From positions 310,001-374,000 of the forward strand of contig NZ_PGFA01000002.1 of NCBI RefSeq assembly GCF_002797555.1: a stretch of DNA of 64,000 nt, in the 5' to 3' direction. The translations under genes were made by a program, and so were the position numbers. Within the stretch, counting starts at the first letter, position 1, and each line of letters starts with the position of its first letter. This document shows positions 36,781 through 45,886 of this stretch, in pieces. Under the pieces are notes generated by a model, which was given only the letters and a program-made list of their open reading frames with translations, ran no database searches and was not told the origin of the DNA. Source of the DNA: Hymenobacter chitinivorans DSM 11115 (GTDB lineage: Bacteria > Bacteroidota > Bacteroidia > Cytophagales > Hymenobacteraceae).

Positions 36781-36895
36781 TTTTTCATCAGTGTGCCCGA
36801 GGTAGGATGGTTCTAATGAGGCCGCCGAACTAAGTGGTAGCCCGCCGTGGTCATCCTACGCAAGCACACACATTCCTGCTGAGAAGCACAAACCA

Positions 36896-37483
36896 ATGAG
36901 ACACGGTAAGAAAATCAACCACCTCGGTCGTACCACCTCCCACCGCAACGCGATGCTGTCGAACATGGCATCGTCGCTGATCCTGCACAAGCGCTTGACC
37001 ACTACCGTGGCTAAAGCCAAAGCCCTGCGCAAGTTCGTAGAGCCCCTGCTGACCAAGTCGAAGAGCGACACGACGCACTCGCGCCGTACCGTATTCGCTA
37101 CGCTGCAGAACAAGGAGTCGATTAAGGAGCTGTACGACTCGGTAGCCGCTAAAATTGCTACCCGTCCCGGTGGTTACACCCGCATCATCAAGCTGAGCGA
37201 CAACCGCCTGGGCGACAACGCCGAGGTGTGCATCATCGAGTTGGTGGATTACAACGAGACCCTGCTGGAAGCTAAGACGGCCGGCGAAGCCAAGGCTACG
37301 ACTCGTCGCTCGCGCGGCAAGAAGAAGTCGGGTGCTGACGCTGCTGCTCCCGCCGCTGAAGCTACTACCGCTGCTCCGGCTGCCGTAGTTAGCGAAGAGG
37401 CTGCTGCCGCTACGGACGCTCCGACCGAGACGCTGACCGAAGGCGAAACTCGTGACGAGGCTACCGAAGAAGCTGCTTCGTAG
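36896..37483 (+). CDS. rplQ: 50S ribosomal protein L17 with acidic tail
   Basis: The 195-residue protein has the L17 core ([20 protein letters not shown]) to about residue 120. An Ala/Thr/Glu-rich tail of some 70 residues follows ([20 protein letters not shown]), preceded by a short basic RRSRGKKK patch. E. coli L17 has 127 residues. The 293-nt gap from rpoA holds repeats; a terminator follows. Confidence 0.97.
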   Translation: MRHGKKINHLGRTTSHRNAMLSNMASSLILHKRLTTTVAKAKALRKFVEPLLTKSKSDTTHSRRTVFATLQNKESIKELYDSVAAKIATRPGGYTRIIKLSDNRLGDNAEVCIIELVDYNETLLEAKTAGEAKATTRRSRGKKKSGADAAAPAAEATTAAPAAVVSEEAAAATDAPTETLTEGETRDEATEEAAS

Positions 37484-37508
37484 TTTTCGAGCAATTTAAT
37501 ATAGAAAA

Positions 37509-37537
37509 GGGACGTGCCGGCTGGTACGTCCCTTTTT
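37509..37537 (+). terminator. Rho-independent terminator after rplQ
   Basis: GGGACGTGCC (37509-37518) pairs with GGTACGTCCC (37523-37532) around a GGCT loop and is followed by TTTTT. Confidence 0.9.
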
Positions 37538-37591
37538 GCTTTTTAAGGATTACAGAAGCGAAGAGGCAGCGTGCTTCGGGACCGTAACGAG

Positions 37592-37643
37592 TTCAAACAA
37601 TTTTGGCCAAACAATTTAAATTGTTTGGCCAAAATTGTTTGAA
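37592..37643. repeat. Perfect 52-bp palindrome
   Basis: The left 26 bases (starting TTCAAACAATTTTGGCC) are the exact inverse complement of the right 26, with the centre at TTTAAA between 37617 and 37618 and no spacer. Each arm contains CAAACAATTT twice. It is strongly AT-rich against the GC-rich flanks and sits in the 373-nt gap after rplQ. Its role is unknown. Confidence 0.9.
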
Positions 37644-37856
37644 GTGACAGGCTCGGGTTGGCGGGCATGAAACAGAAGCCAGCAGGGCGGTAAGCCATGG
37701 GCGATGAGCACTGGTAGTGCAGCCAGCTTAAGTCATCAGATTCAAAGCTGGTTTTGCTGAGTTGGGAGGAATTCTACTGGGGTTCGGGAGAAAGGACCTG
37801 CGAATGGGGGAGAGGAAGGCTTGTTTTGGGCATCTTCTCACTGGAACCCCATTGCT

Positions 37857-40223
37857 ATGAAAGCTCTTCTCACTCTCCTGCTTTTCCTGCTGACCGTGGT
37901 AGGCAGCTTCGCGCAGCAGCGCTTTACCGTCAGTGGCCGGTTGGTGGATGCTCAGCGTCAGCCCGTGGCTTTTGCCGCCGTGGCGCTACTGGCCGCCGAC
38001 TCCAGCATGGTAGCCAGCACCCAGAGCAGCGCGACCGGCGTGTACCAGCTGACGGGCGTGCCGGCGGGGACCTACCGGGTGCAGGCCGCGGCCCTGGGGT
38101 TTGGTAAAAGCCGCAGCGCCTGGATTACGGTAGGCCAGAACCTGACGGTGCCGGACCTGACGCTGACGACGACTACCCACGCGTTGGCCGAGGTGCAGGT
38201 GGTGGGCCGCAAGCCGCTGCTGGAAATGCAGGCCGGTAAGATGATTGTAAACGTGGCCGGCAGCCTCACGGCGGGAGCTACGGCGTTGGAAGCGCTGCAG
38301 AAGGTGCCGGGCCTGGTGGTGATGAATGACCGGCTGAGTTTGGCCGGGCGCGAGGGGCTCATCATTATGATTGATGGGCGGACCACCCAGTACACCGATG
38401 TGGTGAGCGTACTGCGCGACTTTCCCAGCAGCAACATCGAGCGGATTGAGGTTTCGACTCAACCCGATGCCAGCAAGGATGCGGCGGGCAGCGCGGGCAT
38501 CATCAACATTATCCTGAAGAAGAATACCAGCGTGGGCACCAACGGCACTCTGACCCTGGGCGCCGGCTACGGGCGGTTTGGCAAGGGCAACGCGGGGCTG
38601 GACCTAACCCACCAGAATACGAAGCTGAGTTTGTACGGCAACTACAGCTACGCCCGGCGCAAGACGTACGAGCAGCTCAATACTGAGCGGCAGGCCCCCG
38701 AAGCCGAGGCTCGCTACGAGCAGCAGAGCTACCAGCCTCGACTGGCCAACGTGCATACTTTCCGGACCGGGGCCGACTACAGCCTGAGCAAGCGGCAGAC
38801 CCTGGGCGTACTACTCAACGGCTATACCAACCGCACCACCGTGAATGCCGAGAGTGGCACCGTGGCCGGCAGTGGGGCCCAGGTGGTATCCATGAACGAC
38901 ACCCGCCGCCAAACCGACTCTTACGCGGCCAATCTGAACTACCGGCTGCAGGTGGACACCCTGGGCCGGGAGCTGACGGCGGATGCCAATTACTCGCGCT
39001 ACCGGAACGATTTGGGCAGCGACATTGCTAACAGCATCCGGGACGAGCGGGGCAACCAGGCGCGGCAGCAGCTGCGCAACGACCAGAACACGGCCATTGA
39101 ATTGCAGAATGTCCGCCTGGATTACGTATGGCCGCTGCTACGCGGTACGAAGCTGGGCCTGGGGGTGAAGACTAGTCGGGCCGACATTGAGAGTGACTTG
39201 CAGCTGACGGCCGGGCAGCAGAGCAGCTTGGGCCGCGCCGACAGCTTCCGCTACTCCGAGCAAATTCATGCGGGCTACGGGCAGCTGGACGGCAGCGGCA
39301 AGAGCTGGAGCTGGCAGGCGGGCCTGCGGGCCGAGCAAACCCGGACTTCGGCCACTTCCCTAGCCGACAACCATACCGTAGCCCGGAACTACACCCAGCT
39401 GTTTCCGAGCCTGAGCGTGGACCGGAGCCTGACCAAGGCCGTGGCCCTGAATGCCGCCTACAGCCGCCGCATCGACCGGCCCAGCTACCAGGATTTGAAC
39501 CCGAGCATCGTGTACCTGGACCCCTATACCTCCCAGCGCGGCAATTCCTTTCTCAAGCCCCAGTTTACCAACAGCTATAAGCTGGGCCTGCTCTATAACA
39601 AGCAGCCCTTCCTGCTGGTGGGCTACAGCCGCACCCACGACGCCATCAGCCTGGTGACGGCCACCGAGGACAGCGCCATTTACTCGACGACGGCCAACCT
39701 GGACCGCCTGGACCGGTACAGCGCCACCCTGAACCTGCCGCTGAACCTGGGCAAGCTGCTCACAGGCTACGCCGGCGTCAACGTGTTCTATAACCAGTAC
39801 CTGAGCCAGTATTTGGGCAGCACCTACCGCACCGGGCGCACGGCGGCCACCTTCTACGGGCAGGCCAACGTGAAGCTGCCCGCGCACCTGAGCTTCGAGG
39901 CTTCGGGCTACTTCCAGACCAGCGGCCTGAACGGGCTCATCCGTTTCCGCTCCTTCGGGGCCCTGAACCTAGGGGTGCAGAAAACCCTGCTGCAGGAGCG
40001 GGCTACGCTGCGGCTGGCAATGAACGACGTGCTGTTTACGGCCAAGCAGCGCGGCACCATCCGCTACCAGGCGCTGGACGTGGATTTTCTGAGCTACGGG
40101 GAGTCGCGGCAGGTGCGGCTCAGCTTCAGCTACAAGCTCGGCAACCAGCAGCTCAAAGCCCTGCGCAAGCGCACCACGGGGCTGGAAGAGGAGAAGGGCC
40201 GGGTGAAATCGGAGAAAGAGTAG
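37857..40223 (+). CDS. TonB-dependent receptor-like outer-membrane beta-barrel protein
   Basis: The protein has 788 residues from ATG 37857, where a signal peptide starts (MKALLTLLLFLLTVVGSFAQ). A carboxypeptidase-regulatory-like domain follows (about residues 22-105, VSGRLVDAQRQPVAFAAVAL), then a plug-like segment and a long beta-barrel of the OMP_b-brl_3 type found in Bacteroidetes. Family members are outer-membrane receptors or porins; the substrate is not readable. A histidine kinase gene starts 12 nt after its stop and a response regulator follows, so the three form an operon. Confidence 0.88.
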   Translation: MKALLTLLLFLLTVVGSFAQQRFTVSGRLVDAQRQPVAFAAVALLAADSSMVASTQSSATGVYQLTGVPAGTYRVQAAALGFGKSRSAWITVGQNLTVPDLTLTTTTHALAEVQVVGRKPLLEMQAGKMIVNVAGSLTAGATALEALQKVPGLVVMNDRLSLAGREGLIIMIDGRTTQYTDVVSVLRDFPSSNIERIEVSTQPDASKDAAGSAGIINIILKKNTSVGTNGTLTLGAGYGRFGKGNAGLDLTHQNTKLSLYGNYSYARRKTYEQLNTERQAPEAEARYEQQSYQPRLANVHTFRTGADYSLSKRQTLGVLLNGYTNRTTVNAESGTVAGSGAQVVSMNDTRRQTDSYAANLNYRLQVDTLGRELTADANYSRYRNDLGSDIANSIRDERGNQARQQLRNDQNTAIELQNVRLDYVWPLLRGTKLGLGVKTSRADIESDLQLTAGQQSSLGRADSFRYSEQIHAGYGQLDGSGKSWSWQAGLRAEQTRTSATSLADNHTVARNYTQLFPSLSVDRSLTKAVALNAAYSRRIDRPSYQDLNPSIVYLDPYTSQRGNSFLKPQFTNSYKLGLLYNKQPFLLVGYSRTHDAISLVTATEDSAIYSTTANLDRLDRYSATLNLPLNLGKLLTGYAGVNVFYNQYLSQYLGSTYRTGRTAATFYGQANVKLPAHLSFEASGYFQTSGLNGLIRFRSFGALNLGVQKTLLQERATLRLAMNDVLFTAKQRGTIRYQALDVDFLSYGESRQVRLSFSYKLGNQQLKALRKRTTGLEEEKGRVKSEKE

Positions 40224-40235
40224 CAACTTCCGGCT

Positions 40236-41351
40236 GTGAAGATTCTCGACCGTTTTTCCGGGGGCTGGCCGCTGGAGCGTCCTTCCCGCTCCGATGCGCT
40301 GCTGGTGCTGGTGTACTGGCTGCTGGCGGCCCCGCTTATCGGCTACAGCTACGTGGTGCAGTTTGGCGTGCTGCGGGCCGTGCCGGGCATCCTCTATACC
40401 ATGGTGCTCGATACCACGGCCGTGTACCTGCTCGTGTTTGGGCTAATGCCCCTGGCCCTGGCCCGCCGTAGTGTGCTGATTGTGCTGGGCAGCCTGGTTA
40501 CGTTCGTGGTTATCGACGGGCACTTCTACTGGCTGGGCTACTGGCTGCTGTTCAGCAAAGAGCCCCTGCAGTGGCAGGCCGTTTACTTACTGCAGGATAT
40601 TCTGCGACACGCCCAGAGCTACGGGATGCTGGGCATTCTGCTGGCCGGCAAGCGCTACTTCAACGTGCAGCAGCACTTGCTGCAGGCGCAGAAGGCCCAG
40701 ACCGAAAGTGAGCTGCGCAGCCTCAAAGCCCAGATTGACCCCCACTTTTTGTTCAACAACCTGAACGTGCTGCGCGGCCTGATTCAGCAGGACCCGGCCG
40801 TGGCCAACGAGTACCTGAGCCGCTTTGCCAATCTCTACCGGTTTCTGATTCGGCACAAGGAAGAGGACGTAGTGACCCTGGCCGAGGAGCTGCAGTTTGT
40901 GGAGGAGTACATCTACTTGCTCCGCCACCGCTTCGGCTCGGCGTATGAGTTTCGGCAGGAGCACCCCGTCCCCGTCGACCCGGGCGGCCTGCTGGTGGTG
41001 CCGGGTACGTTGCAGCTGCTGGTCGAAAACGCCATTAAGCACAACGCCGGCGACGAGGACCACCCGCTGCTGATTACCATCGGGCTAACCGAAACCGAGC
41101 TGGCCGTGGAGCACGCGCTGCGCCCCAAGCTCACGGCCGTGGATTCGACCGGCACGGGGCTGGCCAACCTGCGGGAGCGGTACCGGCTGCTGTTTGGTCA
41201 GGCCATTACCGTGGAAAATACCGGGGTTATCTTCCGGGTGCGGGTGCCGCTGCTGCGGCCGGCCCCACGCTGGTCGGCCCCGGATACCGCGGCGGCCCCG
41301 GATACCGCGGCGGCCCCGGCGCCGGCCACTAGTAAGCTTGCCAGCCGATGA
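40236..41351 (+). CDS. LytS/YehU-type sensor histidine kinase
   Basis: This 371-residue membrane kinase starts with GTG. Four hydrophobic segments lie in residues 20-135, followed by a coiled linker. The His_kinase domain has the phospho-acceptor in IDPHFLFNNLNVL (His170), and the ATPase domain has the N box LLVENAIKHN and G box GTGLANLRERY. The C-terminal 25 residues include an 18-bp tandem repeat (41275-41320) coding PDTAAA twice. Its end overlaps the next gene by four bases, so it pairs with that regulator. The signal sensed is unknown. Confidence 0.93.
   Translation: MKILDRFSGGWPLERPSRSDALLVLVYWLLAAPLIGYSYVVQFGVLRAVPGILYTMVLDTTAVYLLVFGLMPLALARRSVLIVLGSLVTFVVIDGHFYWLGYWLLFSKEPLQWQAVYLLQDILRHAQSYGMLGILLAGKRYFNVQQHLLQAQKAQTESELRSLKAQIDPHFLFNNLNVLRGLIQQDPAVANEYLSRFANLYRFLIRHKEEDVVTLAEELQFVEEYIYLLRHRFGSAYEFRQEHPVPVDPGGLLVVPGTLQLLVENAIKHNAGDEDHPLLITIGLTETELAVEHALRPKLTAVDSTGTGLANLRERYRLLFGQAITVENTGVIFRVRVPLLRPAPRWSAPDTAAAPDTAAAPAPATSKLASR
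41275..41320 (+). repeat. 18-bp tandem repeat at the histidine kinase 3' end
   Basis: Two full copies of an 18-bp unit (CGGCCCCGGATACCGCGG, 41275-41292 and 41293-41310) plus a partial third lie in frame and encode a Pro/Asp/Thr/Ala tail. The copy number may vary by slippage. Confidence 0.85.
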
Positions 41352-42154
41352 ACATCCTCATTCTCGAAGACGAAGAGCTGGCCGCCCGCCAGACCATCCA
41401 GTTTCTGGAGCAGGCCGGCCTGCTAACTGAAGCCCCGCCGGTGGTGCGCAGCGTGGAAAAAGCCCTGAGCTGGCTCCAAACCCACCCCATGCCCGACCTG
41501 CTCTTCTCGGATATCGAGCTGCTCGACGGCAACGTGTTCAGCCTCTACGAACGGTTCCGGGTGACCTGCCCCATCATTTTCACCACGGCCTACGACCAGT
41601 TTCTGCTGGCTGCTTTCCGCGGCAACGGCATTGCCTACCTGCTCAAGCCCTACAGCTACGAGCAGTTTCGGGAAGCCCTCGACAAGTACCACTTCCTGCA
41701 AAGCAGCTTTGCCGCGCCGACTGTCCCGGCAGCCGCCCCCGAGCCCACCCCGGCCGCTCTGAGCCCGGAGGTGCTGCGGGAGCTGAGCCAGGCATTGCGC
41801 CACAACGCCCAGCCCCAGTTCAAGCAGCGCTTTTCGGTCCGGATGCGCAACGGGCTCTACATTCTGCAGGTGGATGACGTGGCCTACGTGCAGGCCGACG
41901 AGGGCGTGACCTTTGCCGTGGACGGGGCCGGCACCCGCTACCCGCTGGGCGGCACGCTCAGTGAGCTGGAGCGGCAGCTCGACCCGGCCCGTTTCGGGCG
42001 GCTCAACCGCTCGGAGCTGGTCAATATTGCCTTTATTGAGAAAGTGGAGCCCTATTTCAACAGCCGGCTGGCCGTGAAGCTGCGCGGCAGCAGTGCCGCC
42101 CTTATTACCAGCGCGGCCCAAACGCCGGAGTTTCGGAAGTGGCTGGAAGGGTAG
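41348..42154 (+). CDS. LytTR-family response regulator
   Basis: This 268-residue protein has a receiver domain with phospho-acceptor Asp55 (LLFSDIELLDG), acidic pocket EDEE and Lys in YLLKPYSYEQ. A Pro/Ala linker follows, then a C-terminal LytTR DNA-binding domain (RMRNGLYILQVDDVAYVQAD). It overlaps the kinase gene by four bases (ATGA), a typical coupled kinase-regulator pair. Its target may be the upstream outer-membrane gene, by analogy; no LytTR site was identified. Confidence 0.95.
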   Translation: MNILILEDEELAARQTIQFLEQAGLLTEAPPVVRSVEKALSWLQTHPMPDLLFSDIELLDGNVFSLYERFRVTCPIIFTTAYDQFLLAAFRGNGIAYLLKPYSYEQFREALDKYHFLQSSFAAPTVPAAAPEPTPAALSPEVLRELSQALRHNAQPQFKQRFSVRMRNGLYILQVDDVAYVQADEGVTFAVDGAGTRYPLGGTLSELERQLDPARFGRLNRSELVNIAFIEKVEPYFNSRLAVKLRGSSAALITSAAQTPEFRKWLEG

Positions 42155-42169
42155 GAGGGTACTGAGTGA

Positions 42170-43534
<1,365 letters not shown>

Positions 43535-43570
43535 TTGTTGGCTACTGTCACGGCTACACTTGAAAATTAA

Positions 43571-43598
43571 GGGCCCGGTCTGCACGCAGACCGGGCCC
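43571..43598 (+). terminator. Terminator after eno
   Basis: GGGCCCGGTCTGC (43571-43583) and GCAGACCGGGCCC (43586-43598) are exact inverse complements with a 2-nt centre, so the innermost pairs form the loop. TTTGCTTT follows. Confidence 0.85.
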
Positions 43599-43605
43599 TT
43601 TGCTT

Positions 43606-43613
43606 TATCTTTG
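43606..43613 (+). promoter_or_regulatory. -7 element for the DivIC-like gene
   Basis: TATCTTTG matches TAnnTTTG and ends six nt before the ATG at 43620, so transcription may start at or next to the start codon. No clear -33 element is seen because the eno terminator occupies that place. Confidence 0.55.
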
Positions 43614-43619
43614 AATACT

Positions 43620-43934
43620 ATGCAGTTTTCCCAAGTCGTTCAGCGGGTTCCGCGGTTTTTGCGCAGCTTTTACTTTCTGACCGGATCAGCCTTTCTGGTT
43701 TGGATGCTGGTCTTCGATGCCAACGACTTACTAAAGCAGTACGACATGTACGCCAAGTGGCGGGAGCTGCAGGCCGAAAAAGAGTACTATCTCAATAACA
43801 TCGAGGTCGTTAAGAAAGACCGGGCTGAACTGCTGAGCAGCCCGGAGTTGCTGGAGAAGTTTGCCCGCGAAAAGTACATTATGAAGCGGCCCGGCGAGGA
43901 CGTTTTTATTCTGGTTCCGCAGGAGCAGGAGTAA
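43620..43934 (+). CDS. Septum formation initiator (DivIC/FtsB-like)
   Basis: The protein has 104 residues from ATG 43620. It has one transmembrane segment near the N-terminus (about residues 19-35), then a coiled coil (LQAEKEYYLNNIEVVKKDRAEL), then the family's short C-terminal motif (LEKFAREKYIMKRPGEDVF). FtsB/DivIC proteins bridge the divisome. Its place next to eno is seen for ftsB in other bacteria, which supports the call. The upstream extension in frame lies across the terminator and is rejected. Confidence 0.9.
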   Translation: MQFSQVVQRVPRFLRSFYFLTGSAFLVWMLVFDANDLLKQYDMYAKWRELQAEKEYYLNNIEVVKKDRAELLSSPELLEKFAREKYIMKRPGEDVFILVPQEQE

Positions 43935-44083
43935 TTTTACACCATTGCCATTGTGCCAGCTGAGGCCGCGGTGCGAATACCTTCGCCGCCCCCTTGGTAA
44001 GGCTTATCCAAAAGCGGGTCAATGGGGGCTTAATCGCCGTGGCCCCGTATTTGAAAGGCCCGCGGTAGAATGGCTAAGGGTAT

Positions 44084-44533
44084 ATGAAACAGATTAGAGA
44101 ATTTGCCGCGGCGCGGCGCTGGTTGGTTTTGCTGGGAGCAGTGCTCCTGCTCGCGGTGCCGGGGCTGGCCCGGCCGTCCCAGGTGCAGGTGGCCCGGCAG
44201 TTTCTGCTGGCCGTGCTGCGGGGCGAATATCCGACGGCCTATGCCTTGTTAACCCCCGAAGCCCAGGCTAAGATGAGTACCCGGCAGTTTAAGGCGGCCG
44301 TGCAGCCGCTGCGGGCCCAGGCCCAGCGCCGGGGCCAGCCCTTCGACCTCTACAAGCTCGGCTACCGCATTAGCGAGGCCAATGAGGTCCGTAGCTTCTA
44401 CAGCTTTATGTTCAAGAGTGATACGCTGGCCGGCAAGCCCGAAGTACAACTCGACGTGACCTTTCAGGACAGCACCGCCGGCCGGATTCTCACCTTCGGC
44501 CTGATTCCGGCCCCGCAGAGCCGACGCAAGTAG
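44084..44533 (+). CDS. Exported protein, DUF3887-like fold possible
   Basis: The 149-residue protein has an N-terminal signal or membrane segment (WLVLLGAVLLLAVPGLA). A small alpha/beta domain follows, beginning VARQFLLAVLRGEYPTAYALLTPEAQ, a pattern shared by DUF3887/DUF4864-like domains that fold like a cystatin or NTF2. The specific family is not certain and no function can be stated. It is convergent with anmK, their stops five nt apart. Confidence 0.7.
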   Translation: MKQIREFAAARRWLVLLGAVLLLAVPGLARPSQVQVARQFLLAVLRGEYPTAYALLTPEAQAKMSTRQFKAAVQPLRAQAQRRGQPFDLYKLGYRISEANEVRSFYSFMFKSDTLAGKPEVQLDVTFQDSTAGRILTFGLIPAPQSRRK

Positions 44534-44538
44534 CGGGA

Positions 44539-45741
44539 CTAATCGGGAAAGGAAATTTTGCCGAGCGACACGGCCGGCACTGCCTGCTCGTTCCGCCCGA
44601 TGGGCCGGGCTTCGCCCACCAGGGTTTCGTTGGCCAGAATGGCGAACAGCACGGCCTCCTTGGCGTCGGGAGCAATGCCCAGGGCGGCGGTAGTCGAAAA
44701 CCGACAGTGGGGCAGGGCGGCGCGCAAGGCGGCCATCAGCGTGGGATTGTGCATGCCGCCGCCGCTGGCGTAAATACTCAGGGCCGGTAAAGCGGGAAAA
44801 GCCTGACGTACGGCCCCGGCAATGCTGGTGGCGCTAAAGGCGGTGAGCGTGGCCAGCAAATCGGGTGGGGCAAGGTGAGCCGTATGGCTGCGGTGCTGGG
44901 CTTCGCGCACGTAGGTCGGGCTAAACAGCTCGGGGCCCGTGGTGCGCGGAATGGACGCCGCGAAAAACGGGTGGTCGAGCAGGGCCGCCAGCAGTTCGGT
45001 ATTGATTTGTCCCTGGGCGGCCAGCGCACCGTTTTCGTCGTACTGCCGGCCCGGGTATAGCTCCCGTACGAAGGCGTCGAGCAGGGTATTGCCCGGGCCG
45101 GTATCGGTGCTGAACACGGCCGTGGCATCGAGGTTGCCGGCCAGGTAGGTGAAGTTGGCAATGCCGCCCAGGTTGAGCAGGAGCCGGTCTTCGCCGGACT
45201 GGGAAAAAATGAGGTAGTCGCCGTACACGGCCAGCGGGGCGCCTTGCCCGCCGGCGGCCACGTGCTTCTGCCGAAAATCACTCAAAGTCAGGATACCGGT
45301 GCGCACGGCCAGGTGGTCGGCGTCGCCGAGCTGCAGAGTGGCGTTGGGCCAGTCGGGCAGGCCGTGCTGGTGCCGGGGCGCGTGAAACACGGTTTGGCCG
45401 TGGCTGGCAATGGCATCTACGTCGGTGGGCGCCACTTGCCACTGCGTCAGGCACTGCTGCACCATGTCGGCGTGGGTGGTGCCCAGCCAGGCGTGCAGCA
45501 GGGTAAGATGCTGCAGCTCCACAGTTTGGCGGGCAAATACTCGGCGTACCTGGGCCTGCAAATTGGCCGAGTAAGGCACCGTGGCAAAGTGTTCTACCAC
45601 CACCCGCGTAGCCGGCCCGTGGCCCGAAAACCGGCACAGCGCCACATCCAGACCGTCGAGCGAAGTGCCCGACATTAGCCCAATGATGCGGCGCTCCGGC
45701 TTTTGGGCCACGGCTACGAGTCGGCTAAGGTTGCGGTTCAA
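44539..45741 (-). CDS. anmK: Anhydro-N-acetylmuramic acid kinase
   Basis: This 400-residue enzyme phosphorylates and opens 1,6-anhydro-MurNAc, the first step of peptidoglycan-sugar recycling. The ATP-binding signature GLMSGTSLDGLDVAL is near residue 21, and DTGPGNTLLDAF is in the middle. It is downstream of hscA in the same direction, separated by 145 nt of repeats. The first 15 residues before the signature are variable, so the exact start is less certain. Confidence 0.96.
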   Translation of the reverse strand: MNRNLSRLVAVAQKPERRIIGLMSGTSLDGLDVALCRFSGHGPATRVVVEHFATVPYSANLQAQVRRVFARQTVELQHLTLLHAWLGTTHADMVQQCLTQWQVAPTDVDAIASHGQTVFHAPRHQHGLPDWPNATLQLGDADHLAVRTGILTLSDFRQKHVAAGGQGAPLAVYGDYLIFSQSGEDRLLLNLGGIANFTYLAGNLDATAVFSTDTGPGNTLLDAFVRELYPGRQYDENGALAAQGQINTELLAALLDHPFFAASIPRTTGPELFSPTYVREAQHRSHTAHLAPPDLLATLTAFSATSIAGAVRQAFPALPALSIYASGGGMHNPTLMAALRAALPHCRFSTTAALGIAPDAKEAVLFAILANETLVGEARPIGRNEQAVPAVSLGKISFPD

Positions 45742-45743
45742 CG

Positions 45744-45883
45744 GTGAATGAGTGAAGTTGTGAATGAGTGAGTTGCGAATGAAGTAGTGGATGAGGGAAT
45801 CGGTAAGAGAAAGTTGTTTTACCGCGCCAACAGCGCCGCCAGAACAAAGAACTCACTCATTCGCTCATTCACTCATTCACTGC
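45744..45883. repeat. Short GAATGAGTGA repeats between hscA and anmK
   Basis: TGAATGAGTG occurs twice on one side (around 45746 and 45771) with GAATGA variants. The inverse complement, CACTCATTC, occurs several times on the other (around 45856-45880), so the spacer can fold back on itself. It has no gene. The pattern resembles degenerate intergenic repeats. Confidence 0.65.
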
Positions 45884-45886
45884 TAC

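Noticed and set aside
37754-38107. Separate 117-residue ORF upstream of the barrel gene
   Set aside because: It overlaps the barrel gene in another frame with poor codon character and no domain.
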